From assembly GCF_001619955.1 (NCBI RefSeq), contig NZ_LQQO01000034.1:1-64000 (forward strand): a DNA stretch of 64,000 bases. The letters run 5' to 3'. This DNA is from Sphingomonas hankookensis. GTDB lineage: Bacteria; Pseudomonadota; Alphaproteobacteria; Sphingomonadales; Sphingomonadaceae. Under the pieces are notes generated by a model, which saw only the letters and a list, made by a program, of their open reading frames with translations, did not search any database and had not been told where the DNA came from. A program made the translations under genes and the position numbers. Positions 1-8,860 of the stretch are shown here, piece after piece; the stretch's first letter is position 1; every line of letters begins with the position of its first letter.

Positions 1-125
1 GATAGGGGGTCCTTTTTGGACGCCGATTGACATCTCCATTTCGAAAAGCAGTTGAAAATGATGCGGCGGAAGCTGGCACCACCACCCGGCATGCATATCT
101 TGGAAGCACGAAGGAGGTATCGCCG

Positions 126-272
126 ATGGGACTGTTCGACAGCAATGGCAACGACCGCACGAAGGGTGGCCCGAAGGTCAAGACCGGACCCAATGCAGGG
201 CTGACTCGCGCGAAGAACGATGATGGCCGCTGGCGCGAGAAGCGCAGCGATGCGGGCAAGCCCCGCAAGTGA
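126..272 (+). CDS. small basic hypothetical protein (48 aa)
   Basis: I do not recognise the family. A 48-residue, Gly/Lys/Arg-rich, probably unstructured protein beginning MGLFDSNGN and ending in a basic tail (AGKPRK). The start at 126 is chosen because a near-perfect Shine-Dalgarno (AAGGAGG, 111-117) sits 8 nt upstream; an earlier in-frame ATG-type start lacks one. A consensus -35 hexamer TTGACA lies at 27-32, without a convincing -10. It lies beside a serine recombinase gene, so it may be cargo of a mobile element. That it is translated is likely from the ribosome binding site; its function is unknown. Confidence 0.55.
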   Translation: MGLFDSNGNDRTKGGPKVKTGPNAGLTRAKNDDGRWREKRSDAGKPRK

Positions 273-302
273 CGCGCCGCCACATCATCTGATAGAAAGG
301 TC

Positions 303-369
303 GCGGATAGGCTGGTGAGGCTGCTGCCCTTGTGGAGGGGGCCGCGCTGGACACCGCCAGCCTATCCGC
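303..369. repeat. 13-bp perfect inverted repeat (hairpin or recombination site)
   Basis: GCGGATAGGCTGG at 303-315 is exactly repeated in inverse as CCAGCCTATCCGC at 357-369, with 41 bp between. It lies just after the small gene ending at 272. It may be a transcription terminator-like hairpin (no T-tract follows) or a DNA site used by the nearby serine recombinase. The rest of 273-467 shows no gene. Confidence 0.5.
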
Positions 370-467
370 TTCCTCAACCGTTGGACGGGTGAAGCTCGAC
401 TGCTTTGCGCCTCGTTGAATCGCGGCTCAATGCACAAACTGGGCAACCGCCGACAACCACCCCGTTT

Positions 468-671
468 TCACTTCGCCCGTTCGATGAGCCCCATCAACTG
501 GTTGCCGGTCCCGACGATGCGGAAGGTGTCATCGACCGTCTTGCCGGTGGTGGGGTCGTAAGTGCCAAGGATGCGGCCCGCGAAGTTGAATGCTCGCTGC
601 CGCCCCTGCGTCATGTCCTCGATATGCCCGATGATAAAACCACGCTGATCCCGGATCGTCGTTCGCGCCAT
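468..671 (-). CDS. conserved small mobile-element-associated protein (67 aa)
   Basis: A 67-residue protein starting MARTTIRDQRGFIIG and containing two degenerate copies of a [R/I]-x-G-x-[Y/I]-D type strand motif (GFIIGHIED, then GRILGTYDP), ending in a GTGNQLMGLI segment. Short proteins of this make-up are common beside resolvase genes on plasmids and integrated elements of Proteobacteria; their role is unknown. The start at 671 has GGAGG 5 nt upstream; a second ATG 12 nt earlier overlaps that Shine-Dalgarno and is less likely. It is divergent from the recombinase gene, sharing a roughly 106-bp promoter region. Confidence 0.7.
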   Translation of the reverse strand: MARTTIRDQRGFIIGHIEDMTQGRQRAFNFAGRILGTYDPTTGKTVDDTFRIVGTGNQLMGLIERAK

Positions 672-749
672 ACTCGCCTCCATGGTGATGACGGTCGAAG
701 GCTCTCACACGAACGGGAAATAATCGAACTAAATGAACTGCTTGACCCG

Positions 750-781
750 TTCCAGAACTGGAGCGAGTCATTCTGGAATGA
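750..781. promoter_or_regulatory. paired dyads overlapping the recombinase start codon
   Basis: Two dyads with centres 18 bp apart: TTCCAG-AA-CTGGAG (750-763) and TCATTC-TG-GAATGA (768-781). They are also related to one another as an inverted pair, TTCCAGAA at 750-757 and TTCTGGAA at 771-778. The second overlaps the recombinase ATG (778). This placement suggests autoregulation or a recombinase binding site, as in resolvase/res arrangements. That is inference from symmetry and position only. Confidence 0.4.
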
Positions 782-1368
782 CCAAGCGCGTTGCCCTCTA
801 CACCCGCGTCTCACAGGACAGCCAGACCACCGAGAACCAGCGTCGAGAACTCATGGCCGTCGCCGAACGACTTGGCTGGGAAGTCGTCGCCGAGTTCTGC
901 GATCATGGCATCAGCGGATCGAAGGGACGTGACAAGCGCCCCGGCTACGATGCGCTGATGAAGGCTGTCGCGCGGCGCGAGATCGACATGGTGGCAAGCT
1001 GGGCCGTGGACCGGCTCGGGCGCTCCCTCCAGAATCTCGTCACCTTCCTCACCGAGATCAACGCCAAGGGCGTGGACCTCTATCTCCACCAGCAGGCGCT
1101 CGACACCAGCACGCCCAGCGGACGCGCCATGTTCGGCATGCTGTCGGTGTTCGCCGACTTCGAGCGCGAGATGATCATCTCACGGATCAAGGCCGGGTTG
1201 GCCCGATCCACGAAACGGTCAGGCCGACCGCCCCTCGACGCCGAGAAGGTCGAGCGTATCAAGCGATCCCTCACCAAGGGCGTCTCCATCAACGCCACCG
1301 CCAAGAAGCTCAAGGTCGGTGTCGCGACCGTCCATCGGGTGAAGCAGCAAATGGCGCTCGCCGCCTGA
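778..1368 (+). CDS. serine recombinase (resolvase/invertase family)
   Basis: A 196-residue small serine recombinase. The N-terminal catalytic domain opens RVALYTRVS, with the nucleophilic Ser in YTRVS and supporting residues in TTENQRREL and in the helix around VDRLGRSLQNL. Further conserved blocks are DLYLHQQALDTSTPSGRAMF and FADFERE. The C-terminal region (GRPPLDAEKVERIK to the end) is a helix-turn-helix of the Hin/Tn3-resolvase type. Such enzymes cut and religate DNA at short dyad sites by way of a phosphoserine intermediate. The start MTKRVALYTRVS is chosen by family alignment, since the upstream in-frame extension is unlike the family. Its stop abuts the stop of the convergent small gene. 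It probably belongs to a mobile element whose other end lies outside the window. Confidence 0.9.
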   Translation: MTKRVALYTRVSQDSQTTENQRRELMAVAERLGWEVVAEFCDHGISGSKGRDKRPGYDALMKAVARREIDMVASWAVDRLGRSLQNLVTFLTEINAKGVDLYLHQQALDTSTPSGRAMFGMLSVFADFEREMIISRIKAGLARSTKRSGRPPLDAEKVERIKRSLTKGVSINATAKKLKVGVATVHRVKQQMALAA

Positions 1369-1542
1369 TCAGCGAGCGCGCAACCACTCCATCGCCTCGT
1401 CGAAGGTCATCGTCTTCCCCGGCTGCGCGCCTGCCTGCTCGATACGCGCGAGGAAGGCCGGGTTGAGTTCTTCACCCCGGCAGATCGGGCACGCCTCGTC
1501 GCCATGATCGTCGCCGCAACCGCCCTCGAAAGCGTCACCCAT
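1369..1542 (-). CDS. small CPxC-containing protein (57 aa)
   Basis: A 57-codon reading frame running from an ATG at 1542 to a TGA at 1369-1371, immediately adjoining the recombinase stop in a convergent layout. It reads MGDAFEGGCGDDHGDEACPI and onward, with a CPIC pair and an acidic His/Asp-rich N-terminus, and closes with MTFDEAMEWLRAR. One Cys pair plus CGDDH could bind a metal, but four clear ligands are not established. A G-rich stretch lies upstream. I do not know a named family. The acidic, well-formed sequence and lack of overlap with another gene favour a real gene. Confidence 0.5.
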   Translation of the reverse strand: MGDAFEGGCGDDHGDEACPICRGEELNPAFLARIEQAGAQPGKTMTFDEAMEWLRAR

Positions 1543-2183
1543 GGATCATACCCCCGACCTCACTGACGAGGCACCAGCCACCATCGACCAAACCGATGCG
1601 CCGACCACCATACAGGCCATCACCGAACGCTTGCGGGGCCGTCGCGAGGCAGTCAGCGGAGCGTCACCGGATGGTCGAGAAGATGGGCATGGTGCGGTCC
1701 CTTCGCCCGCTCCAGTCGTCTCGCTGAAATAGTGAGGCTATTTCAGCTTCTCGGAGACGACATGGCCGGCGCCGACTGCGGCGACCGACGACATGGCTTT
1801 GCCATGTCGCGCCCCCGATCGTTGCGCATAACTCCGCTGACAATGCGGTGAGGCACGTCCTGCTCGATTTCTGATCGCGGACGCGCCAGCCATCCATTCG
1901 CTGCCCGAAATCGATCCATCGAAATTGTTTGCGAGTGGTAGCGAATCAAATGTGATTCCGCGCAGTCCAAGCCTGGGAACCAACCCTCCGGCGCGAATCA
2001 GCCAGCCGGCACGCATCCTATTTCGGCCACCCCGGACGTAATCCGGGGTCGAGCTTCCCCGGCCGTGCGAAAAAGGAGAAGCGTGACCCCGGATCAAGTC
2101 CGGGGTGACGATGGTGGCAGGGCAGCGGTCAGCCTCACCCTTCGGCGGCTCGAAGAAGCGCACCAGACCAATGCCCCCCGGCA
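1543..2183. other. 640-bp stretch without a convincing gene
   Basis: Short reading frames exist on both strands here, but none has a ribosome binding site, family motif or coding-like composition. The composition is less GC-rich than the neighbouring core genes. The only recognisable item is the repeat at 2028-2108. This may be decayed mobile-element DNA forming the junction with the chromosomal backbone. Confidence 0.5.
2028..2108. repeat. REP-like palindromic repeat, family A, copy 1
   Basis: Inverted arms built on CACCCCGGac..ATCCGGGGTC and GACCCCGGATCAAGTCCGGG, separated by about 25 bp. The same arms recur at 17500-17533 (half), 20185-20267, 24320-24402 and 48221-48300, always outside genes. 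Each arm is itself a GC-rich hairpin. Such elements are abundant in sphingomonad genomes. Confidence 0.85.
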
Positions 2184-3593
2184 TCAGAATTCCGACCAGT
2201 CATCCTCCACCACCGCGACCGCCGCATTGCCCCGCGCCATGCGCTGCGGAACCGGGCGCGGCACCGAGCGCACCGGCAGGCGCTGCACCGTGTCGCGCTG
2301 GTCGCGGACCACCATCTCACCCAGGTGGAAGCGGGCGATCTCACCCGACAATGCATCGGCCTCGGACGACAGGCTGCGTGCGGCGGCGGTGCTCTGTTCG
2401 ACCATTGCGGCATTGCGCTGGGTCACGCCGTCCATTTCCGCCACGGCGGTATTGACCTGCGACAGGCCCTGCGACTGCTGCACCGCCGCGCCCGAGATAT
2501 CCGCCACCAGCGTGCTGATCTCCCCGATCCGGGCGATGATCCGGTCGAGCGAGCGGCCGGTTTCGCTGACCAGCGCGACGCCGCTATCGACCGTTTCCAC
2601 CGATGCGGTGATGCGCTGCTTCACGTCCTTCGCCGCCTCGGCCGAGCGCTGCGCCAGCGCCCTAACTTCGGAAGCGACCACGGCAAAACCCTTGCCCGCA
2701 TCGCCCGCCCGTGCCGCCTCCACGCCGGCGTTCAGCGCCAGCAAGTTGGTCTGGAACGCGATGCCGTCGATCACCGCGATGATGTCGGATATTTCGGCGG
2801 ACGTCCGCTCGATCCGGCCCATCGCGTCGACCGCGCGGCGCACGACCTCGCCCGACTCGACCGCCTCGCTGCGCGCGGTGCCGACGATCGTGTCGGCGCG
2901 CGCTGCGCTGGCGGCGCTTTCGCGCATCGTCGCGGTGATCTGCTCCATCGCGGCGGCACTTTGTTCGAGGCTCGCGGCCTGTTGTTCGGTACGCTGCGAC
3001 AGGTCGTCCGATGCCGCGCTGATCTCGCTCGCGCCCTTGTGGATGGTGCCCGCCACCGTCGACACCGACAGCATCGTTGCACGCAGCGAGGCGACGGCGG
3101 CGTTGAAATCGTCGCGCAGCGACAGGAACGGTTCCTGCAAGTCGGCGTCGATCCGCGCGGTCAGGTCGCCGGCGGCGAGCTTGCCCAGCCCCTCACCCAT
3201 GATCGCCACCATCTGCCGCTGAGTATCGCGCTCCATCGCCGCCAGCGCGCTTTCGCGGAACGTCGCCATCGCCTTGGTAATGCGGCCGACGCAGTCACGA
3301 TTGGCGGTATAGGCGACCGGACTTTCCAGATCGCCTGCCGCCAGCGCCTCCATCCGCACGACCGTCGTGACATAGGGGGTGCAGATCAGCCGCGACGCGC
3401 CGAAGGTCACACCGACGATCGCCGCCACGCCGGCCAGCGCCCCGCCGACGACCACCCCCGGCGCGACCAGCATCGAACCCGACGCCGCCAGGATCGCCAG
3501 CGCGGCAATCCCGCCCGACAGCATCAGATACACCAATGCCAGCACCCGGAATTTGACCCGGATCGGCGCGTTACGCGAAAACCATGCAATCAT
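2184..3593 (-). CDS. methyl-accepting chemotaxis protein with CheR-docking-like C-terminus
   Basis: A 469-residue chemoreceptor. Two membrane segments (about 16-36 and 43-65) are nearly adjacent, so there is no sizeable periplasmic ligand domain. A HAMP domain follows (about 66-120), then a second HAMP-like segment (GLGKLAAGDLTARI, about 135-175), then a cytoplasmic signalling coiled coil. Its tip (FQTNLLALNAGVEAARAGD, about 280-298) contacts CheA/CheW. The C-terminus ends DDWSEF, resembling the xWxxF tether by which CheR binds receptors. The start at 3593 is preceded by GGGGGA. It lies 34 bp downstream of the GGDEF-EAL gene on the same strand, so the two probably form an operon. The stimulus is unknown; with no periplasmic domain, it may sense membrane or cytoplasmic state. 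Confidence 0.92.
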   Translation of the reverse strand: MIAWFSRNAPIRVKFRVLALVYLMLSGGIAALAILAASGSMLVAPGVVVGGALAGVAAIVGVTFGASRLICTPYVTTVVRMEALAAGDLESPVAYTANRDCVGRITKAMATFRESALAAMERDTQRQMVAIMGEGLGKLAAGDLTARIDADLQEPFLSLRDDFNAAVASLRATMLSVSTVAGTIHKGASEISAASDDLSQRTEQQAASLEQSAAAMEQITATMRESAASAARADTIVGTARSEAVESGEVVRRAVDAMGRIERTSAEISDIIAVIDGIAFQTNLLALNAGVEAARAGDAGKGFAVVASEVRALAQRSAEAAKDVKQRITASVETVDSGVALVSETGRSLDRIIARIGEISTLVADISGAAVQQSQGLSQVNTAVAEMDGVTQRNAAMVEQSTAAARSLSSEADALSGEIARFHLGEMVVRDQRDTVQRLPVRSVPRPVPQRMARGNAAVAVVEDDWSEF

Positions 3594-3627
3594 CTGACGT
3601 CCCCCCAAACATCGTTGCCACCACCGC

Positions 3628-5958
3628 TCACGCGCGGCGCATCCGCACCACCGTCTGTATCCGCCGCGCCGGGATCGCTTCGGGCCGCCCGAACAGATAG
3701 CCTTGCGCCAGCGCACAGCCCTCGGCCTGCACCATCGATCGCTGCACCTCGTTCTCGACCCCTTCGGCGACCACCGGCACGTTCAGCCCCTTGCCGAGGC
3801 CAGCGATCGCCCGGACGATCGAGCGAGCCGCCTCGTCCTCGTGCATCGCCGATACGAAGCTCTTGTCGATCTTGATCTTGTCGAATGGAAAGTGCCGCAG
3901 GTTGCTGAGCGACGAATAGCCGGTGCCGAAATCGTCCATCGCGATGCGCACCCCCAGCGCCCGGATCTCGCGCAGGATCGCCAGCGACACGTCCCGGTCG
4001 CGCAGCAGCGCGGTCTCGGTAATTTCCAGCTCCAGCCGGCCGGGCGCCAGTCCGCTGTCGGCCAGCGCGCTGCGCACCACCATCGGCAGCGTCGACACGC
4101 GCAGCTGCACCGGGGAGACGTTCACCGCCAGCGTCAGCGGTTCGGCCCATTCGCTGGCATCGCGGCACGCTCGGCGCAGCGCCCATTCGCCGATCGCCAT
4201 GATCGTGCCCGCTTCCTCGGCGACCGGAATGAAGATCGCCGGCGGCACCTGTCCGCGCTCGGGATGGTCCCAGCGCAGCAGCGCCTCATAGCCGACGACC
4301 TCGCCCGCCGCGGTCGACACCAGCGGCTGATAGACCAGCTGCAATTCGTCCCGGCACACCGCATGGCGCAGATCATGTTCGAGGCTGCGGCGGTCGCGCG
4401 CCTGCCGGTCCATCCGGTCGTCGAAAAAGGATGCGGTGCCGCGCCCGTCCTGTTTGGCACGGTACAGCGCGACATCGGCATTGTGGCGCAGCGTTTCCGG
4501 GTCGGTCCCATCGCGCGGAAAGGTGACGACGCCCAGGCTGCATCCGACCGCCATCGGATCGCGCGTCGAATCCATCTCGGCGGCAAAGCCCGACAGGATG
4601 CGGCCCGCCAGCCGGCGGGCATCGTCCAGGGATGCGATATCGCGTTGCAGGACGACGAATTCGTCGCCGCCGATCCGCGCGACCAGGTCCTGCGGACGGA
4701 TGCAGTCGTCGAGGATGCGCGACACCCGGATCAGGATCGCATCGCCCGCGCCGTGGCCGAACAGGTCGTTGACCGCCTTGAACCGGTCCAGATCGACCGC
4801 GATCAGGGCAAAGGGCGTGTCGGCCCGCACCGCTTCGTGCAGCGCGGTGTCGAACGCGGCGCGATTGACCAGCCCGGTCAGCGGATCGTGCGACGCCAGA
4901 TGCTCGATCGCCCGCTGCGCCCGCGCGGTTTCGGTCAGGTCGCGCATCGCGATGACGGTGGCGGCGCGACCGCGATATTCGATGGCGCGCGCGGTCAGCT
5001 CGACCAGCTGGTCCTCGATCTCGCTGCCGCGGATGCGGGCGCGGGTCGCATCGCCGCGATGCGGGCGCAGTGCGTCGCGGGCGACCGTTTCGAACCACGC
5101 TGCGGTCGACGTACCGACCAGCGCCGCGCGGTCCACGCCCAGCAGCGCGCACGCCTGTTCATTGGCGTCGAGGATGCGGTCGTCGCTGGTGATGAGCAGT
5201 CCTTCGGACGTCGCATCGGCCAGCCCGCGCAGGTCGGTCAGGAACCGGTCGAGCACCGATGCCACCGCGCTCAGCGCGACCAGCAGCAGCGCCGCCGCGA
5301 CGATCCACAGCACCAGCCATTGCGACCGCCCGCCGGCCTGCGCCACCGCCCCGCCATGCTGGCCCATCGTCGCCGATGCCATCGCGACGAAATGGATCGT
5401 CACCGTCGCCAGCACCATGCCGGCGGCGGGCAGGATCATCCGCTGCCGCCCTTCCAGCCGCAGGAACAGCGCGAACGCCGCCGACAACAGCACCCATCCG
5501 ACCAGCACCGCGCCGGCGATCATGCCGTGATCGACCCGGTGGCCCATCGCATTGGCGATCGCCGCCATGCCGGTCAGGTGCATGCCGAGAATGCCCAGCG
5601 TCGCGACCGCCCCGCACAGCATCACCAGCGGCAACCCCCGCGCCTGGCGCAACAGGGCAAAGGCGATGCCGAACGCGCCGATGGCGATCGTCGCGGAAAC
5701 GGCGGTCAGCAACTGGTCGAACTGCAGCGCGAACGGGCTGCGATAGGCGATCATCGCGATGAAATGGGTCGACCACACCCCGCCCCCGGCGGTGACCGCC
5801 GCCGAGCTCAGCCACAGCAGGCGACGTTCGACCACGCATTCGAACGACCGCTGCAATTGGGCAAAGGTGGACAGCGCGCTGACGATGCACAGCAACAATG
5901 CCAGCAGGACCACCGGCAGGTCATGGTGCGAGACGATCATGTCCAACAGGTACGACAT
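3628..5958 (-). CDS. MHYT-PAS-GGDEF-EAL cyclic-di-GMP signalling protein
   Basis: A 776-residue membrane protein. The N-terminal third is an MHYT sensor with seven predicted helices and the diagnostic repeats WSTHFIAM (62-69), GMHLTGM (125-131) and IHFVAM (188-193), thought to bind copper or a gas ligand. A PAS domain follows (about 245-345), then a diguanylate cyclase domain with an intact GGDEF (430-434) and an inhibitory RxxD site (RPQD, 421-424). Last is a phosphodiesterase domain with EAL (558-560), MDDFGTGYSSL, KIDKSFV and AEGVE. Both catalytic domains look intact, so the direction of signalling cannot be told from sequence. It is first in a likely two-gene operon with the chemoreceptor downstream. 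Confidence 0.95.
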   Translation of the reverse strand: MSYLLDMIVSHHDLPVVLLALLLCIVSALSTFAQLQRSFECVVERRLLWLSSAAVTAGGGVWSTHFIAMIAYRSPFALQFDQLLTAVSATIAIGAFGIAFALLRQARGLPLVMLCGAVATLGILGMHLTGMAAIANAMGHRVDHGMIAGAVLVGWVLLSAAFALFLRLEGRQRMILPAAGMVLATVTIHFVAMASATMGQHGGAVAQAGGRSQWLVLWIVAAALLLVALSAVASVLDRFLTDLRGLADATSEGLLITSDDRILDANEQACALLGVDRAALVGTSTAAWFETVARDALRPHRGDATRARIRGSEIEDQLVELTARAIEYRGRAATVIAMRDLTETARAQRAIEHLASHDPLTGLVNRAAFDTALHEAVRADTPFALIAVDLDRFKAVNDLFGHGAGDAILIRVSRILDDCIRPQDLVARIGGDEFVVLQRDIASLDDARRLAGRILSGFAAEMDSTRDPMAVGCSLGVVTFPRDGTDPETLRHNADVALYRAKQDGRGTASFFDDRMDRQARDRRSLEHDLRHAVCRDELQLVYQPLVSTAAGEVVGYEALLRWDHPERGQVPPAIFIPVAEEAGTIMAIGEWALRRACRDASEWAEPLTLAVNVSPVQLRVSTLPMVVRSALADSGLAPGRLELEITETALLRDRDVSLAILREIRALGVRIAMDDFGTGYSSLSNLRHFPFDKIKIDKSFVSAMHEDEAARSIVRAIAGLGKGLNVPVVAEGVENEVQRSMVQAEGCALAQGYLFGRPEAIPARRIQTVVRMRRA

Positions 5959-6179
5959 TCAGCCAGGACCCCCATCCGGCGCTGCTTCCTGTCGTACAGG
6001 ATGGGGGGCGGCGATTAAATATCGGTATATCGTCAATTCGACGGAATGGCGGAAAAGTCCTTACTTTCCCGACCATCCTCAGCAACGAGTTACGGAATTT
6101 ACGCAACTGCTAAACACTGTTCTGTCGCCAGAACGATTTCAACTGCTTAGTATTCGGTATCCATCGTCGGATGCCGGCG

Positions 6180-8609
6180 CTATTTCTGCACCGGCACCGC
6201 CGCCACCTTCGGCTTGACATACCGGTCGAGCCAGTCGGTCATCTGCCACAGCGTCTCTTCGGTCGATTCCAGCGCGCGATAGCCATGCGCCTCGTTGGGC
6301 AGCACGACATAGCGCACGGTCGCGCCATTTCCTTTAAGCGCCGCGTACATCCGCTCCGACTGGATCGGGAAGGTGCCGCTATTGTCGTCCGCCGCACCAT
6401 GGATCAGCAGGATCGGCTCCTTGATCCTGTTGGCATAGGTGAACGGGCTCATCTCGGTATAGGTCGACGTCGCCTGCCAATAGGTGCGCTGTTCCGCCTG
6501 GAACCCGAACGGGGTCAGCGTGCGGTTATACGCGCCCGACCGGGCAATGCCGGCGCGGAACAGGTCGGTATGCGCCAGCAGGTTGGCGGTCATGAACGCG
6601 CCATAGCTGTGCCCGCCGACCGCCATGCGATCGCGGTCCGACACGCCCAGCTTCACCACCGCATCGACCGCGGCTTGCGCATCGGCGCGCAGCTGCTGGA
6701 CATAGGTGTCGTTGGCCTCCGCGCCATTCTCGCCGATGATCGGCATCGACGGATCGTCGAGGATCGCATAGCCCTGGGTCAGCAGGAACAGATGGCTGAT
6801 CCCGCGCGGCCGCACGAAGCGATTGCCCTGGTCGACCGTCTGCCCGGCGACCTTCGCATCGGTATATTCGGCCGGATAGGCCCAGAGCAGGGTCGGCAGC
6901 GGCCCGTCGCGCTTCGCATCATAGCCGGCGGGCAGATAGAGCGATCCCGACAGCGGCAGGCCGTCGGCGCGGTTGTAGGTGATCGTGCGCTGGGTGACGC
7001 CGGCCAGCGCGGGGGCGGGATCGGCGAAATCGGTGACCGGCTTCGCGCTGCCGCCCTTGACCGGACGCAGCATGTAGTTGGGGGCCAGCTTCGCGCTTTC
7101 GCGCCGCGTCAGCATCCGCTGCCCCTTGTCGTCGAGCAGCGCGACGACGGTTTCGTAATAGGGTGCCCTGGCGGTCCAGAGCCGCTTCTGTTCGCCGCCC
7201 GCGACCGGCATCACGCCCAGGAACGGGAAGGCGCCGGCCTTGGTCGCGCCGTCGCCGGTGACGTACACCGCGTCGCGCGCGGGGGTGAAGCGCATCACCG
7301 GCTTGCCCGCCGCATTCTCTTGCGTGATCGGAAAGCCGGGATCGCCATATTGATCCTGATAATTGCGGGTCAGCAGCGTGCGTGCCGGCCCGGGACGGCC
7401 GGGCGAGACGCCCAGGCGATGTTCGGTGCGCGTGCGCCATTCGCGGTCGACCACCATCGCGAAATCGTCATTGCCCCAGAACACCGTCGCAAAGCGCGCC
7501 GGCGTCTGCGCCAGTTCGACCGGAGCAGCGGTGAACGGTGCGGCCTGCATCATCACCCGGTCGTGGAACGCCACCTTCGCCTTGGGATCGCCGCCGTCCA
7601 GCGCCTCCGCCCAGACGAGGGTCGCCGGCGCATCGGCGCGCCATGTCGTCTCGCGCGGGCCCTTGAACGTCGCGTCGAAATCGACCGGCAGGTCGTCGGC
7701 CAGCGGCCGGTCGACCAGCGTCCTGACCGGCGTTCCATCGATCGTCGCCACCACGATCTCGGTCGGGAAGAAGCTGGCGGGCAGCAGATAAGAATAGGGG
7801 CGCTTCAGCCGCTCGGTCAGCAGGTAGCGGCCATCGGGCGACACGCTGAAATCGGTCATCAGGCCCGGCTGGCCGATCGGCTGCATCGCGCCGGTCAGGT
7901 CGACGCGGACCAGCTGTCCGGTGAAATAATGGTCGAACAACGCCTCGTCGGTGGCATTGCGCAACAGATCCTCATAGGTCCGCGCCGCCGACACCCGGCC
8001 CATGCTTTCCTGCACCACCGGCCCGGTCGGGGTCGGATCGGCGACCGGCGCCGCGCCGCGGCCGGTCGGGACCATATAGGCGATCAGCGCCTTGCTGTCG
8101 GGCGTCCACGCGAACGGCGTGCCGAACGTCCCGTTCAAGCCCCGCGCAACCATGCGCGCGCTGCCGTCACGCTCGGCGATCCACAGCGACAGCGCATTGG
8201 CCTCCTGCACGTAAAACGCCATCCGCGCGCCATCGGGCGACCAGTCGGGCGCGGCGAAGCGCGTGCCGGCGGGCAGCTTCACCGCGACGCTGCGGCCGGT
8301 CGTGATATCCTTGAAACTCAGCGCGTTCAGCCACTGGACGCGCATCTCCGCCTGCCCATTGGTCGCCGGATCGATGCGATAGCCCGCAAGGCGCAGAATC
8401 GGCTTCGACAGATTGGCGATGCTCGGCAAATTCTCGCGGCCGAGGATCGCCAGCGTGCGATGGTCGGGGCTGACCGCGACCCCCGGCGTCGGCGGGGTTT
8501 CCAAAATCTTCGCAATGGCATCGGGCGCACGGTGATAGCCGGTGGCCGGTTCCTGCGCATGGGCGGTCGTGGCAAGCAGCAGAGCGATCAGACAGGCACC
8601 AGCGCGCAT
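6180..8609 (-). CDS. secreted S9 family (prolyl oligopeptidase-like) peptidase
   Basis: An 809-residue protein with a cleavable signal peptide (about 1-18, ending AHA). The N-terminal half carries WD40-like beta-propeller repeats (AVSPDHRTLAI, SVSPDGRYLL). The C-terminal half is an alpha/beta hydrolase with the S9 triad: Ser668 in GGHSYGAF, Asp741/742 in HGAADDN and His775 in NEAHGY. It resembles the S9C/S9D glutamyl-endopeptidase-like enzymes of Gram-negative bacteria more than true prolyl oligopeptidase. It probably trims peptides in the periplasm. It is monocistronic, with no partner gene on the same strand nearby; the 220 bp after it hold nothing recognisable. Confidence 0.92.
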   Translation of the reverse strand: MRAGACLIALLLATTAHAQEPATGYHRAPDAIAKILETPPTPGVAVSPDHRTLAILGRENLPSIANLSKPILRLAGYRIDPATNGQAEMRVQWLNALSFKDITTGRSVAVKLPAGTRFAAPDWSPDGARMAFYVQEANALSLWIAERDGSARMVARGLNGTFGTPFAWTPDSKALIAYMVPTGRGAAPVADPTPTGPVVQESMGRVSAARTYEDLLRNATDEALFDHYFTGQLVRVDLTGAMQPIGQPGLMTDFSVSPDGRYLLTERLKRPYSYLLPASFFPTEIVVATIDGTPVRTLVDRPLADDLPVDFDATFKGPRETTWRADAPATLVWAEALDGGDPKAKVAFHDRVMMQAAPFTAAPVELAQTPARFATVFWGNDDFAMVVDREWRTRTEHRLGVSPGRPGPARTLLTRNYQDQYGDPGFPITQENAAGKPVMRFTPARDAVYVTGDGATKAGAFPFLGVMPVAGGEQKRLWTARAPYYETVVALLDDKGQRMLTRRESAKLAPNYMLRPVKGGSAKPVTDFADPAPALAGVTQRTITYNRADGLPLSGSLYLPAGYDAKRDGPLPTLLWAYPAEYTDAKVAGQTVDQGNRFVRPRGISHLFLLTQGYAILDDPSMPIIGENGAEANDTYVQQLRADAQAAVDAVVKLGVSDRDRMAVGGHSYGAFMTANLLAHTDLFRAGIARSGAYNRTLTPFGFQAEQRTYWQATSTYTEMSPFTYANRIKEPILLIHGAADDNSGTFPIQSERMYAALKGNGATVRYVVLPNEAHGYRALESTEETLWQMTDWLDRYVKPKVAAVPVQK

Positions 8610-8860
8610 TCATACCCCCTTGTGGTCGTTTGGCGTTCATCCTGACATGCGCGGGCGCCGGGCGCTAGGCGGTTACAAGCGAAACCAGTTCGCGAGGGTC
8701 GAGCCCGGGGTGACGAATTTTCAGAATGATGTTGCGGCTTTCATCGAGGCCGAACCCCCTGCGCGAAACTCTGGCGAAATTTCCGACCTAATAGCGGCAC
8801 ATCCCACAGCTACATCTGTAGTCGAAAGCTAAACCATTGAATTTGCCTGCTGTGAAAAAC

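Noticed and set aside
1541-1732. Plus-strand 63-aa frame beginning at the same bases as the minus-strand CPxC gene
   Set aside because: No ribosome binding site, no recognisable sequence, and its start codon overlaps that of the better-supported minus-strand gene.
1738-2184. Minus-strand 148-aa frame next to the recombinase region
   Set aside because: It runs through a family A repeat and shows no domain or ribosome binding site; it may at most be decayed mobile DNA.
3703-6018. 771-aa plus-strand frame antisense to the GGDEF-EAL gene
   Set aside because: A Arg/His/Gln-rich shadow typical of antisense frames in GC-rich DNA; the opposite strand holds complete catalytic motifs.
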